A stretch of DNA of 64,000 nt from Sparassis latifolia (taxonomy: Eukaryota > Basidiomycota > Agaricomycetes > Polyporales > Sparassidaceae), in assembly GCA_018466975.1 (NCBI GenBank), contig CM031553.1, positions 372,001 to 436,000 of the forward strand, written 5' to 3'. The stretch's first letter is position 1; the number at the start of each line of letters is the position of its first letter. A program made the translations under genes and the position numbers. The notes under the pieces were generated by a model. The model ran no database searches, had not been told where the DNA came from, and saw only the letters and a program-made list of their open reading frames with translations. Positions 48,779 to 58,927 of the stretch are shown here, piece after piece.

Positions 48779-50624
48779 TGTTCCATCGCATCATCACATT
48801 GCAACATGCAATCTGCTCTGAGGTGTGGTGGCCAAGGCAGATGGTGCAGATGTGCATGGCCGATGAACCTGCGCCCTGCCGAAAAGACTGGTTACAGTCG
48901 CGTTGGGGGTCTTTCAGGAAGTGGCTGTTAGAGGACTCGCGACGATGCTTATTCTTATCTCCGTATCCCAACTGAGAGTACTGGCTTCGCATTGGAGGCG
49001 ATGCCAATCGACGACTACGAGAAGTAGAACTACTGGCTGCGGCTCCTCGTCTTTCCCTTAACTCTTCCTGGATGCGGGATTGCAATGCCATCATCTAGTT
49101 GGATGAGGGGAGAGGTAGACAAAATGCGGGGCAGGGTGCATGATACGTGATGTGGGGTATGGGATGCGGGACACAATGATGCAGGGCAATGATGCAAGAT
49201 GCAAGACGGGATGACACAGAATGCAATAACACAAGATGCAAGATGCGATAATGCAGAACGCAATAACGCAAGACGCAATGCCGCAGGATGCAAGACGCGT
49301 GACGCAATGACGCAGGACGCAAGACACGTGATGCAAGATGCAAGATGCAGGATGCGATTACACAGGACGCAATACGCGTGATGCAGGGCGCAGGATGCAG
49401 GATGCAGGATGCAGGATGCAGGACGCAGGATGCAGGACGCAGGATGCAGGATGCAGGGTGGAGGACATGAGGGCGTGGTGGTGGAGCGAGCAGTGAGAAA
49501 GGCACGGGGGCGCGAGATGCGAGGAATGCGGGAAGAGTGGGTGCATGGGCGAACGGAGCCCAGCAGTGGAGAGGTAAGTGCGTGAAAAGTTGCGTGGCGG
49601 AAAAAGGGAGGGGACGGAGAGATGGAGATGGGTGAGCTCAGACTTGGTGGTAAGAGAGGGGAGGATAACGGACCTGTCTTACAGCTTCAGAACGAGCATT
49701 TTCTCCTCGTTTGTTGAGGTAGTTAGTGAGGAGAGCTGAGTTGATTTTGGCAATGTTGAAGGTACGCTCATCTCCACGTATGAGGGAATCATGCCATTCT
49801 CTCTGGATGTGCACTTGATAAATTAAGAGTGCAGCTTCGCCGTGTTCTCTCCTTCGAAATTCATGGTTGGTGATGGCATAGAAAAAGGCCAGGAGCGAGT
49901 CTCGGTGCTTTTGCGGCCACCCGGCTTTCTGGATCTCAATGAAGAAGGCCGCCTTGCCCATGGTCATTTGGCGCCACGAGAGGTCGTGATCTTGGAGGGT
50001 GTTGCGCGATGCATAGCAGGATGCCATCAGTTTGAGGGCCATCATGTTGTCCAGACGGGCAATACCGAAGGCCTCATCAACGGTGGAGGATTGGCTGTTA
50101 TGTGCGTCTTGGCAGCCCTCTTCAGTAAAGTACCACAGGCTGATGTACTCACATTTTCGGAGTTTATCCAAGGTGTAGATGGATGGTCTGGCGAGGAGGA
50201 CGTCTGGTGAGGTGACGTCCTCGTTGAAGTCACCGATTTTTGGCTTCTTCTTCTCCACTTCTCTGTGTTCTGCCTCCACTAGCTCTTCATCTACTCGCTT
50301 TGCTGTGTCCTCAGCGGCAAGACGCTGAGCTTCGATGGCATCTTCAGCATCCTGATCTGCCTGACATTGCACGGCCCATGCCTGTTTGCACGAGTCGTTT
50401 TCAGCGGTCCACACATCAGTGAGCTGTTGGGTTGCGACATCGGGTGCGACTCCTTGGCTTAGCGCGAAGGCTTGGACAATGGTGTTGTATAGCAGTGAGG
50501 AGAAGTTCAGGCAGACTTCTAGACTCGGGTCAGATTGGAGTCTGGGCGGAACTCTGAGTGCTTGTGCTGGTGCCGGTGGGGCTGGAGGGGCAGGAAGGTT
50601 GTTGCCAGGAGGGTCCATGATCAA
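48570..50624 (-). CDS. DIRS-like element gag protein, spliced
   Basis: Exon 1 starts MIMDPPGNNLPAPPAPP at 50624. It has a charged coiled stretch (EDAIEAQRLAAEDTAKRVDE) and LARPSIYTLDKLRKCEYISLWYF, and runs to SEAVRQ at about 49674. Exon 2 (49094-48570) begins MMALQSRIQEELRERRGA. It carries two Cys/His clusters, CTICLGHHTSEQIACC and CTDWQCPRSC..HECSGCGDSSHGAHQC, as in zinc-binding gags of mushroom DIRS-type elements. The 579-bp spacer 49095-49673 has a GT start (GTCCGT) and a CTAG end and would be the intron. Exon 2 overlaps the start of the RT frame by about 200 bp. Confidence 0.65.
49095..49673 (-). repeat. Minisatellite inside the putative gag intron
   Basis: At about 49190-49460 variants of gatgcaggatgcag / gacgcaatgacgcaggacgc are repeated in 7-10-bp steps. 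The stretch is nearly pure at 49383-49460. Open frames through it in several phases are products of the repeat. Confidence 0.8.
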
Positions 50625-50829
50625 AGGATCGAGTAGAAGGGTGGATTCGGTGAGAGAAAAGACAGAGAGCAGTGAATCAGGAGCGCTGTGAATGACTGAG
50701 CACAGGCAGATGTGGCGGAGGACACGAGGTTAGGCGCCCGCTGGTGCTGGTACATAGACCTAACTCTAGGGTTAGGCTCGTGCCTCGCCTCTTCCTAGAG
50801 CATCAAAATTCCACATCAGTCTCGGTCTG

Positions 50830-50931
50830 TCGTGACCAGTCTCAACTTTACAGCTGGTTGCAAAACAATAGGCCATTTGGACCTGTGTCATCGCGGCATG
50901 GCTTGTTTGTACTTACCTCAAATATAGTAGA
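50830..50931 (+). repeat. Left arm of imperfect inverted repeat around the transposase and unknown gene
   Basis: This arm ends ...GGCTTGTTTGTACTTACCTC AAATATAGT at 50931. Its inverse at 54043 onward begins ACTATATTTGGGGGTAAGTA CAAACAAGCC. Both continue outward with GGTCCAAATGGCCTATTGTTTT or a close variant and CAGCTGT. Similarity is about 80-85% over about 100 bp. Confidence 0.6.
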
Positions 50932-50998
50932 ATTTCCCTAGCTGAGTGTCACAGTGCTACGTCCAGAATCCGCGCACTTTGGCTGTAAGTGCTCAAAC

Positions 50999-52196
50999 AT
51001 GGGGAACTGTCGCCATATTTCTCGAGATCAGAATGCTCTTGTAGCTGTTATGTCTGTGCATATGAAAAACTCTGATATTGCAAGGGTCACTGACATCAGT
51101 GAACACACAATATGGCACATCCTGCAGCTCTGGCACAGCACTGGTGAAGTTGCATGAAACCCGACTCAAGCTGGCAGACCACGCGAACTAACGTCATTGG
51201 AGGTAGCTGTACGTGAGTTCAGACGAGCTATTATGCCCTTGATTGACATGTAGTTTCCTTGTAGTTTCTGGAGTCTCTGATTGAGCGCACACCAGACATG
51301 TATCTTTCGGAGCTGCGGCAAAATTTACAGAAAGTTTACAGTGTGACAGTGCATAAGTCAACAATATCTCATTCTCTGTACCGTCGCGACTTTACTCAGA
51401 AGGTGGTGAGTGCCTTGTCTAGTGCTCACCATGTCTATTACTACCCATAATCTATAGCTTACTCGTGTGGGCTTGGAATGTGATGAGGACTGACGGAGTG
51501 TATATATGGTGAAGATAGGTGAACATTATCCCCCAGAGACCCTGGTATTTGTCGATGAATCTGCATGCAATTGCCACACGGCCAAGCAAACTAAGGGGTG
51601 GGCTCCACGTGGTGATCGTGCATGCTGTCATGATTACTTTGTGCGAGGTCAACGGTGCATACTTTATGGTTGAGTTAACTCATGGACTCTTTCTAATAAA
51701 CAAGAGGAACAGATATTCTATACTCCCTGCTATCTCCCTTGATGGTGTGCTACGTCTAGACATCCTGACACGCTCCTGGACTGGGGTTGAGTTCCAACGA
51801 TATGTTGACACATTACTTGACAATATGAACCCCTATCCGCAATCAAATTCAGTCCTTGTTATGGATATGCAAGCACTCATCACTTTGATGGCTTACGAGA
51901 ACTGGTGGAAGCACGGTATGCCTCGATATTAACCTACTCTGAGATATGAGTCTTAGTGTTGTTGCAGAGGGATGCGGCTTGTTTACCTTCCTCCGTACTC
52001 TCCAGATCTGAATCCAATTGAGGAGGGCTTCTCTGCGATGAAAGCATGTATCAGGCAGAATCGTGACTATGTTCTCGGTGAACTTACAGGTGAAGATACC
52101 TGTGATCCATATGCAATGCTATGGGAGGCAGTTTTCACTGCTATGACACCTCAGAATATTGCTGGATGGTACCATGACAGTGGCTATCTTGCGTAG
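50999..52196 (+). pseudogene. Tc1/IS630-type (DDE_3) transposase, interrupted by stops
   Basis: The N-terminal helix-turn-helix reads MGNCRHISRDQNALVAVMSVHM, IARVTDISEHTIWHILQLWHSTGEVA, then TGA (51155-51157), then NPTQAGRPRELTSLE. After an intron come FLESLIERTPDMYLSELRQNLQ and TISHSLYRRDFTQK, then a TGA at 51491-51493. The catalytic part has LVFVDESACN (first Asp), RYSILPAISLDGVL, SVLVMDMQALI where MDNARIH is usual (second Asp kept), and YLPPYSPDLNPIEEGF (final Glu). Both stops could be CGA to TGA. The end is GWYHDSGYLA at 52196. It is probably inactive. Confidence 0.8.
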
Positions 52197-52386
52197 AACA
52201 ATTTATAGAGGATTGATTAGCAGTATCTATTGTATCAGTGTAGGTCTGAGTGGAGATTGATGTAAACTATATACAGTAAATGTTAAAGAGTGACTACAAT
52301 ACCGAGAAGAAACATAGGATTGAGTGGGGATTAGTGTAAAATATGTACAGTAGAAGTTAGGTGAGTAATACATTCATTGGGTTAGT

Positions 52387-53922
52387 CTAAATGTGAACAG
52401 GACGATTTTCGTCATCACTGTCGGCATCAGTATTGGCTGCGACATGTACCCTCTTCTTACCATGCCTGGAATGCTTCTTCGACTTCTTGGGCTCCACCAT
52501 ACTCTTCACCTGACCTAAGAAAGGTCGCACCAATCCCTCCGGCATTCCCACCTCATGCACATACCACTTGACATCAAAGTAAAGTGCACTCCCACCGTAG
52601 AGAACACCCTTCGCTGCCAAAGCATCATAGAACTGGGGGTACTTGGCTGCGGGCTGCGTCTTCTCCAGCTCTGCCAATATGTCCTGAATCGGCACTACCA
52701 CAGAAGTTGCCTTGTCGTCAGACTCGGACTCAGAGCACTCAGATTCCGATGAGCTTGGACTGCAGTGGTGACGCTTGTGATGTGCATGATGGTTTGATGA
52801 AATGTCGTGGAGGGGAGAACCTAAATGGAGATGGATGGGAGGGAGTGCCGGGCCATCGGCAACCTTCGCTTGACGTGTCGAGTGCGTCCGACGAGTGCGC
52901 AACTTGTTCAGGTTGAGACAGTTCGGAGGATCAATACAGTCCCGTTCTGCTTTGCCATCATGCTAAGGAATGTGTCAACCGAATGTTAACAAATTTCAAA
53001 CAAGCAAAAACTTACTATCATTCTGGCCCACAATGTGAGGTGCTCGATGTCGAGAGGGACATGGTCTTTCGGGTCAGTTGGATCGACGTAGCACCACTTG
53101 TTCCCGTTACAGCACCTCGCACAATGGAGCTTCTCCTTGACCAGTCGCATTTCTTCCCTGTAAGCCAACTCTGTTGACTTTGTTACAGGTGCAGCATCAG
53201 CCTTTTTCGTCATTGTCGCACCAGGCTTGTAGTCCTATAGGCTGTGTCAGAGTGTGAGATTGTAGGTATTCCATCACTCACCTTGTTCACAACCTCTAGG
53301 ACAATATTTCGGCTGACTGCCTTTGCTCGTCGCTCGATCGTGTGCTTGATAGCGATATCCGCATCATCAGCACTTTCGAGTTGGATATGTTCATCACCGC
53401 AACGATCGGTATTGAGCTTCCACCCAAGGTGATCTGCATGGTCGATGGCCATTGTGCGGCGAACCTTCAAGAGAAAGGCCATGAGGGAGATGTCAACAGG
53501 GAACTTCACGATTGCAAGACAAACTGCCTTCTCCAGATCTCTGGTGTTGAGCTGGAGAGACACCTCAAACTTCTCCACTAGATAGGACAAGTATCAGTAG
53601 GTGATATAGTTCCGGTGTAAATATAGGACCTGCCTTCTGCCAGAGGCTCCACAACTGCAGCCACCGGGGGAGGATAGTAATAGTGTGCATCGGGAGAAAC
53701 TGACTGCTCAAGAACAGCTGGAGGTGCCTGCTGTTGCCTGTCCAGATTAGCATAAAGCTGAGCAACAGCAATGTCTTCTGGACGCAGTGGCGGCATTGGT
53801 CCCATGCCGAGTAGGAAAGCCACAACACCAGTCCCTCCGCGCCGGCCTCGCTGGTGACTAGGAGGGGCACCATGTCCCGCATTGTTGCCTGAGACATGTT
53901 CGCAGTAGTATGGGTCGCCCAT
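52387..53922 (-). CDS. Multi-exon protein of unknown function inside the 9.4-kb element
   Basis: The start MGDPYYCEHVSGNNAGHGAPP is at 53922. Exon 1 has GVVAFLLGMGPMPPLRPED and a Pro-rich end. Exon 2 (about 53577-53285) has VEKFEVSLQLNTRDLEKAV, FLLKVRRTMAID and NIVLEVVNK. Exon 3 (about 53235-53015) has YREEMRLVKEKLHCARCCNG and CYVDPTDPKDHVPLDIEHL, a possible small zinc-binding site (CxxC...C...H). The last exon (about 52960-52387) is basic and Ser/Glu-rich, with ILAELEKTQPAAKYPQFYDALAAKG and YVHEVGMPEGLVRPFLGQV, ending in a KKSKKHSRHGKKR nuclear-localisation-like stretch. Exon joins look in frame. I do not recognise the family; DNA or chromatin binding is a guess. Confidence 0.5.
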
Positions 53923-54042
53923 GCGGCAGAGAATTGAAAACAGTATACCGTGTGTGCAGTACGACGGTCAACAGAATGGCGCAGAATCATCGACTGCCTG
54001 GTCGCTTTGCAACCAGAAGTGGCGTGACACTGTGCAGAAAAA

Positions 54043-54150
54043 CACTATATTTGGGGGTAAGTACAAACAAGCCACGCGCAAATCCCTGGCAATGCGGGTC
54101 CAAATGCCTATCGTTTGATCTCAGCTGTCTTGGCGGCAAATCCCTGGCAA
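54043..54150 (-). repeat. Right arm of the imperfect inverted repeat
   Basis: Inverse of 50830-50931. The phrase ggcaaatccctggcaa occurs twice next to it (about 54080 and 54135). With the left arm it encloses 3.1 kb holding the Tc1-type transposase and the unknown gene. Confidence 0.6.
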
Positions 54151-54519
54151 CATGGGATCTCATCTTATCTGTAGCCATATTGGGCATTCTGGAGTCCATT
54201 TAACTTTTGGCGGGCAGAGGATTCTACAGTGGCCGGATTATCGGGATCCCGAACAGGGCCTTAACTCTTGAGGGTAGGTTTTAGGAAATTCTCTGACCTG
54301 GCGCCCCTTAGGAAGGAGCCTTGCCAAAATGGCGGTGTACATTTGGCGTATTGATGAAAGTGTTCCCAGTCGGCTGGCTCTACTTCGGCAGTGAGGACAG
54401 GGGGAACGGTCAGACAGCACGCCTATGACTCGAATATGCAGCGGTGGCAGCCCATTCAGTCATGTTTGTGAACTGGACTCCCATTTACCCTGACATTGTC
54501 ATGAACTGGACAGCCAGCG

Positions 54520-56104
54520 GACGTCGGCCCATCGGTCTGTGTAAGGAGCTGTCAGCGATCGGCTCATGGCGACGAAGGGAATGCTGGAGCGATAGGCCCA
54601 CCGCCATAGGAGTATTTCTGAGTGATCGGCCCACCGCCATGATGCTACTATTATACAGGCATGGGCCCACCGCCGCAGTGATAGTTCTGAGCGATGGGCC
54701 CACCGCCATAGGTGTATTTTTGAGTGATCGGCCCACTGCCATGGGGTTATTATACAGTTATCGGCCCACCACCACTGTGGTAGTGTTCTGAGCGATCAGC
54801 CCACCACCATAGGTATATTTCTGAGCGATCAGCCCCCCGCCATTGGTATATTTCTGAGTGATCGGCCCACCGCCATGACGCTATTATACAGCCATCGGCC
54901 CACTGCCATAGGTGGTGTTCTGAGCGATCGGCCCAGCCCCATAGGTAGTGTTCTGAGTGATGGGCCCACCACCATAGGTATATTTCTGAGCGATCGGCCC
55001 ACCGCCACGGTGCTATTATACAGCCATCGGCCCAACCCCATAGGTAGTGTTCTGAGCGATGGGCCCACCACCATAGGTAGTGTTCTGAGCGATGGGCCCA
55101 CCGCCATAGGCAGTGTTCTGAGCGATGGGCCCACCGCCATAGGTATATTTCTGAGCAATCGGCCCACCGCCACCATGGTAGTACTGAGCGATGGGCCGAC
55201 CACCATAGGTAGTGTTCTGAGCAATCGGCCCACCGCCACTGGGGTTATTATAGAGCCGTCGGCCCACCGCCATATGTAGTGTTCTGAGCGATTGGCCCAC
55301 CGCCATAGGTATATTTCTGAGCGATTGGCCCACTGCCACGGGGCTATTATACAGCCATCGGCCCACTGCCATAGGTAGTGTTCTGAGCGATCAGCCCACC
55401 ACCATAGGTATATTTCTGAGCGATCAGCCCCCCGCCATGGGTATATTTCTGAGTGATCAGCCCACCACCATGACGCTATTATACAGCCATCGGCCCACTG
55501 CCATAGGTGGTGTTCTGAACGATCGGCCCAGCCCGATGGGCCCACCACCATAGGTAGTGTTCTGAGCGATGGGCCCACCGCCATAGGTATATTTCTGAGC
55601 GATCGGCCCACCGCCACGGTGCTATTATACAGCCATCGGCCCAACCCCATAGGTAGTGTTCTGAGCGATGGGCCCACCACCATAGGTAGTGTTCTGAGCG
55701 ATGGGCCCACTGCCATAGGCAGTGTTCTGAGCGATGGGCCCACCGCCATAGGTATATTTCTGAGCGATCGGCCCACTGCCACGGTGCTATTATACAGCCA
55801 TCAGCCCACCGCCATAGGTAGTGTTCTGAGCGATCAGCCCACCACCATAGGTATATTTCTGAGCGATCAGCCCCCCGCCATTGGTATATTTCTGAGTGAT
55901 CGGCCCACCGCCATGACGCTATTATACAGCCATCGGCCCACTGCCATAGGTGGTGTTCTGAGCGATCGGCCCAGCCCCATAGGTAGTGTTCTAAGCGATG
56001 GGCCCACTGCCATAGGTAGTGTTCTGAGCAATCAGCTCACTGCCATGGGGCTATTATACAGCCATCGGCCCACCACCATAGGTATATTTCTGAGCCCATA
56101 GGTA
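54520..56104. repeat. Minisatellite with higher-order structure
   Basis: More than 35 copies of a unit of about 33-45 bp (ATCGGCCCACCGCCATAGG, then tagtgttctgagcg, tatatttctgagcg or ctattatacagcc). Three spacer types alternate in a fixed order, producing larger blocks. The block starting catgacgctattatacagcc recurs at about 54873, 55470 and 55914. Long open frames on both strands (MAVGRSLRNIPMAVGPSLRT) only reflect the repeat. A few degenerate units reappear at 56535-56620. Confidence 0.92.
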
Positions 56105-57993
56105 TGGGTCGCCTGAAATATCTGACTAGCCCGAGCATAGCTGAGTTATTTGCCTTGCCCTAGGTTGTCAACTGGACTCATATCGTGTCTGTGTCATCTT
56201 GGTGGAGCATGGGTGGGTGAAGGAACATACCGGATGATTCGTCAGGGAGTAGCATAGGTGGATATATGAAACGTGGAGATTGGTCGGGGGGGGAGCATGG
56301 GCGGATGTATGAAACCTGGAGATTGGTCAGGGGAAAGCATGGGCGGATGCCATGCCTGGTTGCCCGAGCCAAGAAGTAGACCATATGAAGTGAAGGGATT
56401 GTACCCGAAGTCAACCGAAGAGCACGAAGTAGACGAGGATGCGGACATGTACGAATCAGCATACAAGCTGAAGGACACCACAGAAGAAGGGGGCTCCGAC
56501 ACCGAGTCATTGCTCATGTGGCACCTCTTGCTCAGACCTATCGGCCCACCACTATAGGTGTAGTTCTCAGTGATCAGTCCACCGCCATGGGCATATTTTT
56601 CAGTGATTGATCCACCACCTAACAGGGCAATGATGGAGCTACCGCTGGCCAATAATTTCCACGTAATCCACCCATCATCCCCTCCCATTCTGGTTAGCTC
56701 ACTATGAGCTCTCCTTGCAGTATTGCACTCTCTCCCACTGTGGGAAGAGTTGGCAAACTGTGGCAAATATCCTTCGCCATCTGAACATGGAGTTCAGAAT
56801 GACTTCGCCAAACTCTCCCAATTGGCATCGGCATTTCGAGACATGCATCAGATACAATTGGGGATGTGCCCTTCTGGGTAGAGTATGTGGAGATGAATGG
56901 CGGACCTTTACACTGTCACGGGGGCCAGTCGCGCCACCGTACATCCGGTTCGTCGTCGTCAGTGACTAGGCCCTCGCAAGGGCTCAAGTCAATCGTGAGG
57001 GGTCCGACCTCCAGTCATAGCGATGACCAGAGGTCGGCCCAGTGGAGCTGTCTTATGAACGCTTGGCCGCTGTCTGCGGACCAAGGTCGATCTGTCGCAC
57101 AGATGTAGATGGTAAAACTGGTTGATGTGTAACCAGGACAAGATGGGGACTCCAGCTTGTCCTGTCGGTCTTATATACAAGTACAGGCGTCTGTCTACCT
57201 GTAATACTAGAACTACGATTGGTCCATCGGTATCAATACAAGGGCACAGGGTTCGTATACCTGTCCCACGGTCGTGAGAATGCTGAGTCAGTCATGACTC
57301 TGCGTGAGAGACAATCAGTCCATATGGAGATAAGGTCGTGCTGCAAAGACAAGGCAGCAGCGAGGTCATCGTGCGTCTTGCGCATGTATCAGGGTCTAGG
57401 GCCATGCCCATGAGGTTCGGTATCTGTATCGTAAAGGTAAGGCAGAGGTGAGGCGCACATGCCTTTGTCATGTGTGTGATAGGAAGTGCGTCCAAGTCTG
57501 GATCTCGCACATGAGGTAAACATGCCTTGAGCACAAGGTGCATATCGTCAGATGATCTTGTAGATCTGTGCCGGATAGATAAGGGCGATGACCATGATGA
57601 CATCATGGTCATGTGGTCAGTGACGTCATTGTCACATGGTCAGTCTAGGTTCTGTGATGTCATTGTCACGTGATTGGTAAAGGTAGAGGCGGAAGTCGTC
57701 CGCGCGTTCCTCAGAGAGGAGCTTTGTAACATACACCGTGAGTAGGGTTGGCGAACTGTGGCAGATATCACTCGCCATCTGAACATGCAGTCCAGAATGA
57801 CTTCGCCAAACTCTCCCATGTGGCATTGGCTTTCGAGCCATGCATCAGATACCATTGGGGATGTGCCCTCCTGAGGAGAGTATGTGGCTACTATGTTTCG
57901 CCTTACCACACCAGGTACATTGTCCAGGTTCAAAGACATGACAACCTTATATTCGACACACTACAGCACGAACGGACGCCTGGCATTGGGTGA
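56105..57993. repeat. Spacer with short and dispersed repeats
   Basis: A unit of about 50 bp (gatatatgaaacctggagattggtcagg..agcatgggcgg) repeats about three times at 56200-56350. A segment of about 140 bp at 56745-56885 (ggcaaactgtggcaaatatc ... ttggggatgtgccc) is repeated in the same orientation at 57747-57870. At 57570-57670 the phrases tgacgtcat/tgatgtcattgtcac recur. No gene is recognised. Confidence 0.6.
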
Positions 57994-58714
57994 TTACATT
58001 CCTAACTCACGCAGCTGCCGCATCGCCTCCTGCAGCTCTTCCAGCACCACATCCAGGTTCTGATCTGTCCTCTCGTGCAACCAACTAGTGAGGTTTGCGA
58101 TGCGAACATGCAGCTGTTCAAGCTGCACCAGTGTAGACTCGGAGACGGTGTACACCTTCTCCTACATTCTCGAGGTTCAGCAAGACTTTAAGGCGCTGGA
58201 ACGTACCACTCACCCAGGGATCACCAAGTTTGTACCACCAGGACTCCATAGGGCTCCCCGCCGGCCCAACCTGACAATCCCATTTCCACCAGTAGTCGGG
58301 TGAATCCTTGAGTAGGTTCTTAGGACGAGGAACGAGGGTGGTGGGGCATGGAATCGCCTTGACGTCAATGCTGATGGGGTGCAGAACTTCGCAATTGAAA
58401 GTGCAGATGGTGAGGACACTGGCAATAACTCCGCCATGGTCAATATGGTCAGCATGACCCACCAACGCGAGGTTGCCACAGATACCCCTGACGGCGAACT
58501 GCACAGGACTCAGCAGGGTCAGGCGATATCAGCAAGAAAGGCGTACCATCTCCTGGCGCAAGCCTTCCTCCCAATGGACCTTGGTAAAGTGATCTGGGTC
58601 AGGCTCCAGTGCCAGAACAGCTTCTTGGATCCTCCAAGTGTAGACTTCCAACTGCAACCTCCCTCTGGAGAACAGGCAGGGGCGCACATCTGATGTTGAA
58701 GACTGGGCAGACAT
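57994..58714 (-). CDS. Small KDZ-adjacent protein with C-terminal coiled coil, unknown function
   Basis: The start MSAQSSTSDVRPCLFSRGRL is at 58714. RLQLEVYTWRIQEAVLALEP, then DPDHFTKVHWEEGLRQEMVRL follow. After one or two introns comes SPDYWWKWDCQVGPAGSPME, SWWYKLGDPW. The end is an amphipathic helix (STLVQLEQLHVRIANLTSWL, then HERTDQNLDVVLEELQEAM, RQLRELGM) stopping at 57994-57996. The exons join plausibly. No domain is recognised. It lies 214 bp downstream of the KDZ transposase stop on the same strand, so it may belong to the same element. Confidence 0.55.
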
Positions 58715-58927
58715 GACGGTGAGTGGATGAGCCGAGGTTGATATCTGATCGACCTTATCTGATGTCAGATGTCATGCAATTGGAGAGCACATGCTGAGAC
58801 GAAGCCCTCAGGTGAGGATGGAGGTCACTTCGCCAAATGTGATATTGGTGAGTAGGAATTACATACATGACGATCACTACATCGATATAGCAAACATGAA
58901 TATGCGTACACCCCAGTGAACCCTGAC

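Larger units (their letters stand above)
44825..54260. mobile_element. 9.4-kb element with perfect 25-bp TIRs and TTA target-site duplication
   Basis: The left end GGCCCTGTTCGGGATCCCGA(TAATC) at 44825-44849 is the exact inverse of 54236-54260. It is bounded by TTA on the left (44822-44824) and TTA on the right (54261-54263). A 3-bp TWA duplication with a GGCCCTGTTCG-type terminus is characteristic of PIF/Harbinger elements. I find no PIF-type DDE transposase inside. The interior holds the DIRS-like retrotransposon (45437-50624), a Tc1/IS630-type transposase (50999-52196) and a multi-exon gene of unknown function (52387-53922). It is best read as a non-autonomous element carrying nested insertions or cargo. 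Confidence 0.72.

Noticed and set aside
49091..49546. Overlapping Cys/His/Ser-rich frames suggesting a small secreted or metal-binding protein
   Set aside because: All are phases of the gatgcagg minisatellite.
54829..55782. Long open frame (317 codons, repetitive MAVGRSL) on the minus strand
   Set aside because: It is a translation of the minisatellite; similar frames open on the other strand.
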